A stretch of DNA of 64,000 bases from Ancylostoma caninum (taxonomy: Eukaryota > Nematoda > Chromadorea > Rhabditida > Ancylostomatidae), in the NCBI GenBank assembly GCA_037903475.1, contig JBAJFG010000611.1, forward strand, positions 186,001-250,000, written 5' to 3'. The position numbers and the translations under genes were made by a program. Every line of letters begins with the position of its first letter. Positions within the stretch are counted from its first letter, which is position 1. Below the pieces are notes generated by a model, which saw nothing but the letters and a program-made list of their open reading frames with translations, made no database searches and had not been told where the DNA came from. Of this stretch, positions 48,926 to 61,344 are shown one piece after another.

Positions 48926-50489
48926 TGTGGTTTCCTAATTTATGGATTTTCCCGAGAAGGTCGACCTTCTCTTGCGTATTTATCATATTTGTTGCCACCA
49001 ACTTCAAAAACCTCTGAATGCAAGCTTTCAGTGAGATCCGGGAAAACGTCCACACTCGGGGAGAAACCGGTGAAATCAATAAAATCGATACTACTATGAG
49101 AATTGAGTATGATGTTCGTGATCAGCACTCTCGAATACCGTTGTGTACAAGTTTTCGGCGGAATTCGTCATAGCTTTTGTTAGATATGCAGTGTGGCCGC
49201 TTGGCTATGTATTGCATGGATCTCTTGAAGGACGAAGGTATGAAATATGAACGAAGATAATAGTGATGGTACGATAATGAAAAGCAGCAATGGTATGTGG
49301 AAAATAAGTGATTGAATAAGAGAAAAGAATGAATTTAGCGGTTAAGCACAACACGCGCCGGTCTTGAACACAGAGAAATATCGATTTTAGTGACGTCACG
49401 AACGCCATCGCCGCTTCTTCTTCGCTGTTATTGATCTACTGACCAGCGTCTGGTCAAATCGCTGATTCCATATGAAAAAATGAGGTTGTTAAAGGTACTA
49501 TATGGATAATCCATAAACCAGTAACACAGTAGCGCAGGAGAAGGTTGTTTTTAAGAGAGTAAAGAAAAAGCTGAAACGAGTAAAAATTCTTGAGATTATA
49601 AACACATGTAGTACTATTAAGTAAATAAATGTACTGTACATATAGATAGAAGCTGATTGAGGTGCCTTTGTGCTGTTGAATGGTGTTTTGTAAGGACTTA
49701 GATGTCCTTTTAAAATACCGCTTGATTGAAGTCTTACAATGGTTGTCCGCTAACAATCACTTGCATTTCCACTTCACTAGGTAACATAGCGACTTAATAC
49801 GTAGGGATACTGTCATCGTCAGCATAAATAGACCATATGCTGGGGAGGAAAAAAAAAGAAAAATCATTTTGTTTCTAAGGGGTCTACACATAACTTCCCG
49901 ATTTTGGAAGCTATCCCAGGTTTTCCGGGTAGGTACATGCACGAATATGTAAAAGCGATATTCCTCTTCAATCTGCTAAAAGACTCGAAGCTGATTTTCA
50001 GCTTGCCCATTATGACCAAATTCAATCGCCAAGATTCATTTGGTCAGAAAATGTCCACAAATCTGAACTAGCCAACAATCTAACTGAATTTACCTACAGT
50101 CACTAGGTTTCGTTTATCTCTAGGCGGGCTCTCGTGGCGAAATGATCACTGGAAATCAGGTCGTAGCGTAATGGGTAAGCCAGCATTCAGACGACGAGTA
50201 GTACCTAAAGTAAGGCACAAAGACATTGCACTGGTATTCATGTCTTTTCGGCTCGAGAGGATCAAACGCAGAGTCTCACAGAATTTTCGTCCTCGAGAAT
50301 TTCACATGGTTACAGAGTGATGACATGCTGGTTGCTATGCCATACGTACACGATCCGGTACACACGGAGGGTGAGATTTTGACATCAAGGAATTTGCAGG
50401 CGACGCTGATCACAGGAGCATACGTTTTGCCGCAAGAAATTGTGAAAAACTCCCACCATAGTCTTTTCTTTTTGGAGAATTGAGGCGCC
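48926..50489. other. No firm feature
   Basis: AT-rich. The plus frame 50226-50483 and minus frame 50276-50641 overlap, and both have fair composition, so neither can be preferred. A tRNA A-box-like TAGCGTAATGGGTAAGCC at 50165-50182 lacks a convincing B box. Confidence 0.3.
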
Positions 50490-50612
50490 CACGCTGCGAC
50501 AGCTATCATGAGTTGTGGCAGCAGTGACGTCGTTCGCCTAACGTGTTGAGAGCGCAACTCCTTTTCATCGCTTTCACGGTATGCCGCAACTTGGGGTAGC
50601 TGTCGTAGCGTG
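50490..50612. repeat. Imperfect hairpin (123 bp)
   Basis: CACGCTGCGACAGCT at 50490 pairs with AGCTGTCGTAGCGTG ending at 50612, and TTGTGGCA at 50513 pairs with TGCCGCAA at 50582. The centre is unpaired. It could be a small MITE or chance structure. Confidence 0.6.
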
Positions 50613-53600
50613 ACCACCTCAAACTCTCCAAGCACGAGCACTGCAAAAAAAACATAAAAATCGAGAGCGAAGAAGAGCTCCGGGTCTGGACACTGCTTTC
50701 AATATGTGGTACAAATGAGTCTAGTGTACTACCGGTTGAGCACTCAAAGTGGAACGCTGGAATTTCGAAAACGAAGTCAATAAATCATTGCCAGGTTAGG
50801 ACGAGTAGAACTAGGGACCAAAGGATCTCACTCAAATTAGTAGCACTCATGTAAACTTAGTGCCAGAGCCGTAAAACTGCGCGACCGCTGCATTATATTA
50901 GAGGGATTGGAGGAGAATGGTGCTCGAAGAATATGATTCTACCGTCACTCCTCTTGGAAACAACTTGATTTCCTACAAATATTTAGGAGCTTGGGAAGAT
51001 TTCACCACTGTGCTTTGCCTTCACTTCCGATGTTCCTTGTAGTCTGATAGGAGTGAGACAACTGGATATTGAAGTTGTAACTTGTAGAAAACTCAATATG
51101 TTTAATCCATCGTTGCATTTTACTTTTCAAATGAAAAATATCAGGTTGTTGCGGAAGTAATTGCCGTTTCGGGGTATGCTCAACTAAACTTTCTCTTCTG
51201 CCCAACTTGATCAACTTTAGCTCAGCTCATATTACCGTCTTATGGAGGTTTTCCTCCTCTCTCGAATGTTGCATTCTGGCTAGCTCCTTACAGAGGATTT
51301 TTATGAACTCGCGAACAAATGATAAACCGAAGCGATTTTCGGGTGACTATGGTTGATGACTCCAAACTCGACCACTCTTTGTTGAAGGTAGGCCGTAATC
51401 TTGCGTTTGTTTTGGCTTGAAATCGCCCCCAGTTTCTTTTCCTACGATTGTAAACTCAAATGCAACTATTGTCGTGGTCGCGGAATGTCGCTAGACGATC
51501 AGGCGTCGAGGACAGTTGTGGAGCCTAAATCGGATCCTACCATCTGGATGATAAGAGCAGGGATCGACGCTCACTATGCTACAGTTTCAATACATCTGAC
51601 TTCAATCAACAAGGTACGAAAGGTGCGGAGGTGAACACCACACAATCGGAGTGATTACCAGCGTCTTACCTGGTCTTTTCTAACTCAATTTTTTTTAAAT
51701 TCCCAAATCGACTGATTTCTAGACCATGTAATTACTGTTCATGAAGCTCGGTTACTGTAAGATAACAAGAGATGCGAATGGGTACGGGTGGAGACGATTT
51801 CCCACCTTTAAGCTTTCCCAAGCCAGACCTTCTCTCTAGGGAGGTTGTTTCAGGAGTTTGGTGATGCTGTGAGGGTGTGATTGTCTGTATCCTCCTACAA
51901 CCTAGTCAAAAGTTGACAGCAGAGTCCTGGTATTGTAATTTCGAATTCAACTCCGCAAATCCGTTATAGATGCGGTCGGCAGTGGTGAACAAATGCTGGT
52001 TTTCCCTTGCTCCAGGGTAGCATTAAGCCACACATTCTAGAACTCACCCGGCAAAAATTGATGCAGTAAAGCATCGAGGTTCTCACTCAATGCCCTCATT
52101 TCTCAGACCATTACCCTACCGTATATCATTTTTTCGAGCTCCAGATACAATCCAGCGACAGTAGCAGATTGCTGATCTGAAGCAAGCTGAAATCGGCTTT
52201 CAAAGGTTTGCGGATTATTGTGATCTCAGTTTTTGTTGTAGAGGCGTAAAATCCTTGCTGGATTGGTGGAGAGGATCTATCAAATTGAACTGTTGCTAAG
52301 ATGATGAAAAAGTGATGTTTGAGCCGAGTTAGAACACTTTGAACTAAAGGGTCCATTTCGGCAATCAATTCCGCAACAGCCCAATACTTTTCGACATGCT
52401 TTTTTTATTGATGGAAGTCAGATAATTTGAGAACCAATTTGGTTTATTCCCCTGGAATTTTCAAGAAGGTAGGGTAGGGTGGAGGGATATATGAATAAAC
52501 GGCTTTGAAATTCATGGAGAACTGGGGGGAGGGTTGTAAAAAGGTAGTGTGAAAGAAAACTTGAACAACTAACTTGCTCCACGAAAGCTATCCAGGAGCG
52601 TCTGTCCTGCTCAACGTCAACGTGTTTAAATAGCGGCTCTAATTCGATAACATGCTACTACATCGCTTCAATTCGTTCTGCTACTCCGCGCTCGAATCCA
52701 CAAGCCGCCAAACTTCACACTTCCCGGATAGTAATATTGCTTACTCTGATGATATCATTGTTTCTCGTTATCACTGTCCAAGCGTATTCTACTCTTCAGA
52801 TTAGAATTATATGTATTTACAGCTTGGTGTTCTGAAAAATATTTTCGGAACTATTTTCGTAGCCTTTCTTCTTTTCATTAACTGATGTTCCTTCTCACAG
52901 GTGTGCCGTGCAGTAATAGGTTTGGTCCACGAAGAACTCACAGGGAAATCTTGACAAAAAAGGTTATTTAAGTATTTTCCTCGAATTTATCAAGGATTAA
53001 GTAGTGCTCATCGACGCTGCAACTTTTGCCCGATGTTTTATAAAGTTGATACTTATTTTTTTATATAATCTCCATGAGCATTGAAGGCGAAACCTGCCCG
53101 CTTTTCGACTAAGCTCCTAGTGGCACTTCCACTTTTCAGATCGTTAATTGGCTCCTTAATTTGTGTTCTAATGTCCCGAAAAAAACCTCTTCGTTGAAGA
53201 CTAATCCACGTTGCAAACAACGAGTAGACACTCTTTGTTATTGCCGAGATTTCAGGCCAGGAATAAAAATTTAGCTAACAACCTGAAAAGCGAAGTTACA
53301 CCTACAAACTTTTTGCTTGTTTGAGGTTGGAACTCATTAGTAATTTCGAAATCTTTAAAAGAGCTTCGAGCTGTGCAGAACATTATAGGTGGGAGGCTTT
53401 ACCAACAAATTTTAGCAACTTTGTAGTCATAGTGTGCATTCAAACTAGACGAGCTTTAATCCATCAACAACTAAATAAGGAGCTAACAGAGCATTGGGAA
53501 CAAATAGGGTAATACATTCTAGAGAGGTAATACATACTAGATGTTTTTGGTTCTTATCCTTTTATCCTTCAACTTTGAGTTAGAAGGAACTAGGGAGAAG

Positions 53601-53916
53601 GCACAGCGGTCAGCAATGTTACACCAGAGCCCTTCTCTTCCTCTCAATATTCTAAAAGGTTTGTGAATAGAAGCCATGGATCGAGTCTGAAAGGAATAAC
53701 TCTTCTCAGAAGACTAATGTTGTACATTTTGCATCAACACTTTCATACACATTTTCATGAAAAAAAAAAGTGAGATAATAGTCGCGCACTAGCTACAACG
53801 TATCCTTGAAGTAGCCAATCATCTGATTACCTCTGAATAGCTATATACGCCTTCACAAGTACGTAACTAAGCTGAACCAGCAACCAGCATTCAAGCGTCG
53901 ACTTTTGGATTACGTA
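50613..53916. other. No feature seen
   Basis: AT-rich. Frames such as 51401-51634 plus and 52126-52368 minus are short and unrecognised. A small duplication of GTAATACAT occurs near 53511 and 53528. Confidence 0.35.
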
Positions 53917-54816
53917 TTGGGTTGAGGAATAAGTCCGTTTGGTTTTTTTTTTCAACTTGTTCTTTCACGGTGATTTCAACCTTGCTTTACTTGCCGTCAG
54001 AGTCCATTTTGTAACTCTTGATTCGCTCTTTGCAACCATTGCAAACTCATTTTTCAATTCTCGCTTTTCATTGTTTTCTACAGCGTGGATTGTTACCACC
54101 CAAGTCAACGAAATTGAAATTTCCCGCAATCGACTATCGTTCGACTTCAATCGTGGATCAAATGTGAATCAATTGTCTAGGGATATCGAACACGTTTTGC
54201 GAGGAACCTTCACTGCCGAAAAAACAACATAGAACTGGTGAACCCACTTCAGACAGGGCAAATTTGGCTTTGAAGTTGCTTCTTGTTCTGGGCGCCCAGC
54301 TTGTGGAACATAAAGGCTTCGCTCCGCTCTCCTAACATCCGCTAAGGTTGCTTTGGATGTTAGGAGCAATCACTAATGATGCTAACTCTCAACAATATGT
54401 AGAGTCAGCTAACGTATTCCGTGCAAAACCCCAAAATGCTCGATAAGAGGTGATCATCCATTTTGGGCATGCCCGATTTCTCCAAAACGACTAGCAAAAA
54501 AGAACACGAATGTATGTAGGGAATTTTCACTATTACCGGCTCTACAGGTCTAGTGCAGTCATACACAGCTTATTTTGTTCACTTTCCCAAATGATTTCAT
54601 TGACTTTATCCAAGAGTTGTGGTTGCGGGCTACAAATTGGGTCATCTCAAAGAAAGCAATTTTTCGTAGACGTGGAGCACAAGCTGCACTGCTTTTGGCA
54701 GCATTAATAGAAGAGGGCACGAGCTAAGCAATGCATTCAGTGCGGTTGTCATTCTTCGTGGAAAGTAGTGGTTTCTAGGCTCATAAAAAACCGAACGAAC
54801 TTAGTCCCCAACCCAA
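53917..54816 (+). mobile_element. Mariner-like element, internally deleted, plus orientation
   Basis: TA-flanked. It begins TTGGGTTGAGGAATAAGTCC, and the right end read inward is TTGGGTTGGGGACTAAGTTC. It is homologous to 12737-13573 in the opposite orientation: the frame at 53939-54232 carries FFHGDFNLALLA, RLSFDFNRGSNV and LRGTFTAEKTT, matching that copy nearly residue for residue. TFTAEKTT is where mariner transposase has its TxSERTVxRW block, followed by a degraded FxFEVASxSGRP piece, so this is the N-terminal DNA-binding part. At 900 bp the catalytic core is missing or broken by stops. It is non-autonomous. Confidence 0.75.
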
Positions 54817-57723
54817 TATCACATTGGAGTGCAAAATATTAAGTCATATGTCGTTTTTGCTTTTACTTTGAAAACCTGCTAAAAGTCATTTCATCTCATG
54901 TTGCAAGACCTATGGTGAAAAAAGAATGAGAATGATTGGAAAAACTGATTAAGATAGGACTCCCATTTAATTGAGGATTCGTGTACACCGTTGAATGAGT
55001 GACATCTGCTCCTTTACACGAGAGCAAGCTGTCAATATCTTTTCCCAGGATCTTTGAGCACTACCACATCTTCCAGAAGGAAAGCAACATTCTTTTTTGA
55101 ACTCAACTTCCTCACCTCTTTTCAGACAATCTAAGCTTACTATTTGCTCAACATCAACATCATCAGGTCTACTGCGGCTTGGATCCTCAGGTAAACCACT
55201 CTTTTATAATAGAGCCTGCTGCGGATGGGCGAAAGTATTCCGAAAGCTTTATTTTCTTGTAAGAGATAAATCGAAAACATCTTGTGATGTGCACTATAGT
55301 GGCAGGATTCATGAACACTTCCAGGTAGTAAGTAACCCACCCGCCGTTCCAAAATGGGAGTGTTATTCTAGCAAAAATCAGGGAACTTTGCCTGAACGAC
55401 TCGTCTCAGTCTGTTATGATAATTAATTATGAGAAGAGCAGAATATATCACAATTCGATCTAGAAACTTTACCTTTTTTGGATGAATGGGAAGTAGAGAT
55501 AATTTTGCCACTGATTTTATTCTGCCACTAACTTCAAGACAACCAAGATGGGATGGAGGCATAAGAAGCGAAATCTGGGTCACTAAGCTAGGCTTAACAC
55601 TCTTCGCATGCAAGAATTTCGTACTCTCTTGGATAGTCCATCATATGAACTATTGTTGCATTTCTTGGTTAGCGTTCTATGAATCCCAGCTCAGGAAGGA
55701 GCCATCTTGGAATGGCACGTGATGATGGAAAGGTTGTGTATTATTATTAGCTGGAATGACCCAAACATCGAAGTACGAAGTGAGTCACCTCAATCTTTTT
55801 TCATGAACTAAATATAGACCCGTATGATTTCCGTGAAAATCCATTCTAGCATAGCCACCACGTATAAAACTGGTGATGCTGCATGATCACTTGATTGGTC
55901 ATTCTGGGAAACTTCCGGAAATAGATTACTAAAATTAGAAATGAATGCTTATTGTTAACACTTTTCATGTTTAGCTCATTATGGCAAGCGCACACATCGT
56001 TCCCTGAATAGCGGTCGTAGCCCGTGCTCGCGCATAAAGGCGGCCTTCCTAGAAAGCTCGGAATAAAAGTTCCCATGAAGTTGAACCTCTGTCAGATTGG
56101 TTAAGTGCAGAACCATTTGCAGCAAATAGGCGTCCCCTTTGGTTTAGTGCACAACCATTTAGAAGAGGTATACGTGCGCTTTTTTCTCGCTTTGTTACTA
56201 CATACTATTCTCAGTTAGCAACTTTTCACGAACATGAAAAAAAATCCAGAAAAATCCAGTTTGTTACGTCTTCCTCTTGTGTAATGCCAGTTTACTTTGT
56301 ATATCCACGTGTGATTGTTCAAGCTCAATGATAAAGATGAAGATGAAGATACAATGAATGTTTGCTCAAACAACAAGGAAACGAATGAACTCCTTTCCTG
56401 AAACACATGATGTGAGTTTTTTTTTCGGATACGATTAGAGTAAAAGGAGTCCATAAATTTCTGGGAACCTACGGAGCTCTGAAATTTGTGGGCAAAAAAG
56501 CGTAGTCTGACGTAAAATCTTAAAATGTCAGAAGTTACAATTCAGTTGTACCGATGTTCTTGTGGCAATAAAATATTTAGAAATTATGTAAGGATAAGTG
56601 TGCTTTTGCTACGAGAATAGAGGAAACCTCTTAGTCCCAATGTCCAAGAGAGTTTTTTTTTTCTTTTTGTATCACCTTGTTGATAGCAACTAGATCATCA
56701 TACTCTTCCATTTTCTCCTTGGAACAAGAAGTACTTTTATTTCAAAGAGCTAGACAGGAGCAACAATCTGAAGGTTACATTTTTCTCCAAAAAATAAATG
56801 TTTACTTTTTATTCGCTTAGTTTTTGTAATCAATCCACGACTGAGAAGATATTTTCTAGTACCTAAGGGAGCCGGAATGTTCCAATTTGTACGAGCGTGG
56901 CTTGCAAAAATGCTAACAAAAATATGGATTCTAACAGTTCCTCCTACTCTGTGGCTTAACTACTTCCCACATCTTCCGTCATAACGAGGGTGATCGACGT
57001 TCGAGATCCTTTCCGCTTTTGTTCGTAAAGGATAAAATAAACGGTGTTTATCAACCTGTTCTTGGGATGTGCTACGTATCCCACTTTATCTTAGAATCGC
57101 TCAGGCTTTGAATGCTTATTTGCCATATAAATTGAATAGCGGAAAGCATTCGACTAACGAAGTCAGCGTTTCTTCCTCCTCTGGTCCCAAATCACCGAGA
57201 CAAAAACAGAAACCTTTGAATACATGTGTTTGTTCTATGTCAATTCCCTCGGCATCATTTTCTTCCTCTCATCTTTATTTCTAACTGGAAACTTGTAATT
57301 TCTAAATCTTTGATTTTTTGAACAAGGAACAAAAAATTGCATGGTGAGGTGCAAAACATGTGGTTTTTACAAGTTTCCTACAGAATTCTCTTCCTCAACT
57401 ACATAATGTAGTCGATGTTTAATTCTTCATAGCCTGTCTGTATATGAATCATTTGTCTTGGTGCCCAGTGCAGCTTTAGAAAATCATTGCTATTTCTCGT
57501 AATGAGCGCACATGTGTAGTTTGCACTTGTAGTGGAACCGCTCCACTGATTGTTAATGGTAAGTAGCAGGTGGTTCATCAGCTGAAGATGTGAGTCAAGC
57601 CTACAGCAAAGTGGTTTTCATCAGGAACAGCCTTTAGACTTGAAATAATGCCATAATAACAAAAAAGATCTCCAAAATTGGTCCACGAGATTTCTTTTCT
57701 GAAGCCTGTGACAGCTGAATTTA
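54817..57723. other. No firm feature
   Basis: AT-rich. Plus frames at 55097-55426, 55486-55722 and 57069-57284 have partly protein-like stretches (for example TSRQPRWDGGIRSEIW and SGPKSPRQKQKPL). They lack supporting splice context or a recognised domain. Nothing else was seen. Confidence 0.35.
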
Positions 57724-57933
57724 TTACTTTTCCAGCTGAGACATGAGACACATGTCAAATATTGGCGAGAATTTACTTAGGATATCTTCGAACAACACTG
57801 AATCAGCTTCATTAGGCGGTGGTTCCTTTGCTGTTTGCCGTGAAGGTGATACGTGATTAACCTTCTTCACGTGAATTGAACCTAATAATGACGACAAAAT
57901 TCCCTTTCTATCCCGGTAAACATTCCTAGTCAT
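57724..57933 (-). CDS. Candidate terminal exon, unknown protein
   Basis: A minus-strand frame of up to 69 codons reads with well-mixed residues, including HVKKVNHVSPSRQTAKEPPP and then EDILSKFSPIFDMCLMSQLEK-like sequence to a stop. The stop overlaps an AATAAA (AAGTAATAAATTC), which suits the short 3' ends of nematode genes. The 5' limit is unknown, and the ATG at 57933 need not be the real start. The frame at 58703-58902 is on the same strand, so both could belong to one gene, though that is not shown. No family was recognised. Confidence 0.33.
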   Translation of the reverse strand: MTRNVYRDRKGILSSLLGSIHVKKVNHVSPSRQTAKEPPPNEADSVLFEDILSKFSPIFDMCLMSQLEK

Positions 57934-58702
57934 ATATCAGTGAGAATATCAATTTTCGCTAGTAGAGTGCTACAACTATGCTCCACCTCTACTGTAGTAA
58001 TCAACCAGCTATAGAAGAAGCACGTTCGTTTAGAATTATTTGAGGAAATTCCCCTTTCTAAGCTTGAATGACCTAGGTGCTTAGCACTGTCAGCCCATGA
58101 CAACTGTGAATATAACACTCATTACTTATCTGGGCAGAAACTGCTTCTGGAAATGCGACCGACGCAGTCAGTGCGAGCTCTCAACTCTACGATGTGCCAG
58201 TTGACACTTGTATCGTTAGCCGTCGACCCTAGCGGAATGATGAGCGAATACCACGACTCTGTTAATTCATCTATCATTCACACGTTTCTTCGCCCTTTCC
58301 GACGTACGCGACAACACGTGCGGGGCTCACATCTGTTCACGACTCTGGTTGCAATTCAAGTAATTCTGTAGCTCTATTCGGATAGACGATGGATTCTCGA
58401 CAATTTTTTGCTTTTTGCTCGCTTCTTCTCATAAGCAGAGATTTCCATGATCGTCAATTCTAGCATCAGCTGGCGGCAAACTTTTTTTAGGTGAAAACCT
58501 AAATTGTTCTCCAACGTTGCTTATATGTGCTTTAGCAGTGGAATTGTGGTCTTTACGCAAGGTCTCAGCTCATGAAAATATCACATAGTTGTCAATTCGT
58601 AGTTACTCCTATCAAGAAATAGGTGGAATGTTCTACGGCTCCTTTCTGATAATCAACTTCATACCACGTCTTACAAAGTTGGTAATAGAATGACTTGTTT
58701 AT
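57934..58702. other. No firm feature
   Basis: The sequence lies between two minus-strand exon candidates and may be an intron. A plus frame at 58153-58371 (starts MRPTQSVRALNSTMC) is of uncertain value. Confidence 0.3.
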
Positions 58703-58902
58703 TCAGTTAGTGTACCTTAGTCCAACTCTGTTATGCCCTCTTAGAGATTTCATTCTGAAGTCGATACCTTTCTGAAGTACCTTCAAATCACGTAACCGCT
58801 TTGCTGCTGGCACGTCCACCACAACAAAGGCCACCGTCCGGCCTATTCCTTGCTCATGCGATATGTTCGTCCCTTTCTCGTTGACTGTTGCCTGAATTCG
58901 TT
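58703..58902 (-). CDS. Candidate terminal exon, unknown protein
   Basis: On the minus strand, TTAATTTCCACATCAG makes a fair splice acceptor. It is followed by about 65 codons containing ATVNEKGTNISHEQG, GRTVAFVVVDVPAAKRLRDL and MKSLRGHNRVGLRYTN before TGA. The stop is directly followed by AATAAAC, a possible poly(A) signal. A GT donor (GTACAC) just before the stop would instead allow splicing on towards 57933. The composition is strongly protein-like, but I cannot assign a domain. Confidence 0.38.
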
Positions 58903-59022
58903 CTGATGTGGAAATTAAGGATATTCTTCGAAAAAGCCAAATTCTTTTTGTTATCCTGGATCGTGACTGCATCAATCCATGGAAATTCTTTTCTCTGAAA
59001 TTTATTCATTTATTTATTTATT

Positions 59023-59415
59023 TTGGGGTGTGGAGAAGACAAATGCCTCATGTCACTTGTCATAGTAAACTATTGCTATTGCTCAGCCCGGAATTTCGAG
59101 TATCTGTTGAGTCAGCAAAATGTGCTGTTCATGAAGGATGAGCTTCATCAGTATTCGCTGAGATTCTTGGTCGACTACTTGCGTTGTTACCCCAATTTAT
59201 CCATCAACCTTCCTGATATTGTCACGTTTTTCCAGTACGGCTTCCAGGAAAGCCTGGTGACCACATTTCTTATTATGCATGTAGTAGATGCAACAGATCG
59301 ACTCGCGTCCACAAAGACTAACCAACTACCATTTGCTGCCGCTCTCTGCCGCTTTACGATTCATAGTTTGCGTAGGTTCTCAGAAATTTATGGATTGCTG
59401 TGGACGAACAGATAA
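59023..59415 (+). CDS. Candidate coding frame, unknown protein
   Basis: This open frame has 130 codons. From about residue 28 it reads as plausible helical protein: LSQQNVLFMKDELHQYSLRF, then DYLRCYPNLSINLPDIVTFF, then hydrophobic and charged helices to SLRRFSEIYGLLWTNR and a stop. Codons before about 59095 may be intron or UTR, since a TTTA-rich run lies just upstream. No transmembrane segment or named domain is clear. The opposite strand carries the neighbouring exon candidate at 58703-58902, so if both are real the genes diverge. Confidence 0.33.
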   Translation: MGCGEDKCLMSLVIVNYCYCSARNFEYLLSQQNVLFMKDELHQYSLRFLVDYLRCYPNLSINLPDIVTFFQYGFQESLVTTFLIMHVVDATDRLASTKTNQLPFAAALCRFTIHSLRRFSEIYGLLWTNR

Positions 59416-59997
59416 CTTTTTATTAGGCGCATCGCTGGTAGATGCTCCTTTGGTGAAATGAACTCATTTTCATCCCTGTCCGCAGAGTTTCGTACAAATA
59501 TCAGAAACCTATGAAATGTTTTTGACACTTCAGTTCCTTTCTGTTCATACGTAGTGGAAACCCATTATGTTTTGGTTAGTATCGAGCACTTCAGTGCTGG
59601 TTTTATGGAGGGCCTCTGGAAAGAAAATGGGCCTGAAAACTCACTTTCACCTAAGCTCTACGTAGATAATAGTATAACCACTTCAGTCATGCTTATCATG
59701 CAAAAACTCTAGTCCTCACTAGATGATTATGTTGAGAAATCAAATCATTTATTTATTTATTAGAGGAAAGTTAGGATTCGTACTTCATTTTTTCACGGAA
59801 AAGTTGCCAGACTGACTAACTGGTCCAAAATTTTCAAATAAGAAGACTAATGCAACGCTAAATGTCAAAAGCAAGAGAGCTGCAGTAGTAGAAAAATTAT
59901 ACCGGTTCTATTTTGGATGACCCCCTCCGTGGCCTCGTATGCAACGCATGTGCATTGCCGGTCTTGCTTCACTGAATGCCGATTGTCTGATCTGAGA
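59416..59997. other. No feature seen
   Basis: AT-rich, with a short TTTA run at about 59745-59762. No gene or transposon end was recognised. Confidence 0.4.
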
Positions 59998-60066
59998 CAT
60001 GAGTAGTCAGCTGGTCTGCCGCGCCGCACCACTTATGCGACGCGGCAGACCAGCTGATTAGTCATG
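59998..60066. repeat. Strong GC-rich hairpin (30-bp arms)
   Basis: The left arm ends at about 60027 and the right arm starts at about 60037. They pair with three mismatches (core CAGCTGGTCTGCCGCG and its inverse). It is GC-rich against AT-rich flanks. It is not followed by a T run, so it does not look like a terminator. It could be the tip of a small palindromic element. Confidence 0.85.
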
Positions 60067-60562
60067 TTTGGCGTGTTCACTTGGTATGGTAAAATATACT
60101 GGGTATTGGCTCCAGTCAAAATTTTATAGTTCCGGACAATAATAGCACGTGATAGAAGTCTTGCCAATGCTCTGGACGATCTTCGGAGTTATCCTAAAAA
60201 ATACATTTATCCAGCCTTGAGAGAAACCGTGTGGACCACCCTACAGTTGAAACTGTTGTGAAAATCGCAGAGGGTTCCCATCCCTAGTGATGTCAATGCT
60301 GCCCATAAACAAGTGGAAAACTGTGTCTGCTTTTCTTATTAGCTCCTCAACGTTACATGATGGACGTGTATTTATTTACCTATTTGCTTTGTCCGTTAAC
60401 TGTTACGGAATAAACTAACAATTCTAGTAAAAGCAAATAGAAATTTGAAAATAAGTCTATTGCTCATGACTATTATCGTTTTTCATATATCTATAGTTAA
60501 TTGTTTAATATTAAAACCAGTATTTTTAGTGTTTTCATTCCTCCACCCAGGTCCTCGAAGTT

Positions 60563-60635
60563 GCGGAGTTGCCACTTTCTTTCCTTGCTCCCCCACCCGC
60601 ACCCCCCTCCTGGCTTGCTCCTGAGTCCGCCACTG
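60563..60635. mobile_element. hAT-like terminus fragment (right end)
   Basis: The sequence ends GAGTCCGCCACTG, the inverse of CAGTGGCGGACTC. It matches the right end of the complete element at 63642-63914, including an upstream C-rich tract. The inner part also matches the fragment at 36549. The first 8 bp after the end are GTGCTTAC, and I found no matching duplication with a left terminus upstream. Confidence 0.5.
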
Positions 60636-60875
60636 GTGCTTACTTGTCAGAACTTGGTTTATTTGCTCTAATGGGTGCTAAGGATAAATCACATCTAACA
60701 AGACAAAGGAGAGAAACATATCTCTTTCTTCCACTTGCCCTAGCTTGGGTAAAAGTTCCCTTACATTAAAGTTGGGTCTACCCTCTACATCAGTGAATTT
60801 GCTACGTTTTATTGGAGATCGTTAGTGACATCTAATAACTCTGCCTATTGGCATATTAATGCGAGTGTATTTTAA

Positions 60876-60916
60876 TATCAATGCACTATAACATAGTATC
60901 AATGCACTATAACATT
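60876..60916. repeat. 21-bp tandem duplication
   Basis: TATCAATGCACTATAACATA occurs twice in tandem (60876 and 60897, the second with a late mismatch). Right after it an imperfect hairpin formed by GTCTTGAA and TTCAAGAC follows. Confidence 0.8.
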
Positions 60917-61344
60917 TTATGCGTCTTGAACAACTTCAAGACACATAAAAGTTCTTTTTTCAAGACAAGTAATCACCTTTCTCTTTGATCCTTGGTGTTT
61001 CCATAAAAATCTTAATTTGAACATGAAGTTTTTGGAGATTTTTCAAGCGTAAAACTTCATTGCACATAGAGGCTAGACTGGGCTACTTTCTCCCAGCGCG
61101 TGGGCAGTTTGTGGTTACCGTTTCTCGAAAACGAAGCGTGGTGAGAGGCAAAGTGTTTTCTCAGTGCAAATTCGACTCACGTAAGCGCGAGTCTCGGAGT
61201 CCTTTCTTTTCGAGTTACCGGCGGAATCCAAGAATAGATGACATTTTGGTGGAGGTCTGACCTATAAGGTGAATGAACAAACCCGTCCAGGGCACATTTA
61301 CCGTGCCTGACTCAACTTTTCCTGCGTCGTTTGGTTAGATGTTA
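60917..61344. other. No firm feature
   Basis: A plus frame at 61060-61260 is Arg/Ser-rich with some protein-like stretches but no support. Nothing else was recognised. Confidence 0.3.

Noticed and set aside
50165..50260. tRNA or tRNA-derived SINE near TAGCGTAATGGGTAAG
   Set aside because: There is an A-box-like word only, with no B box at a suitable distance and no cloverleaf.
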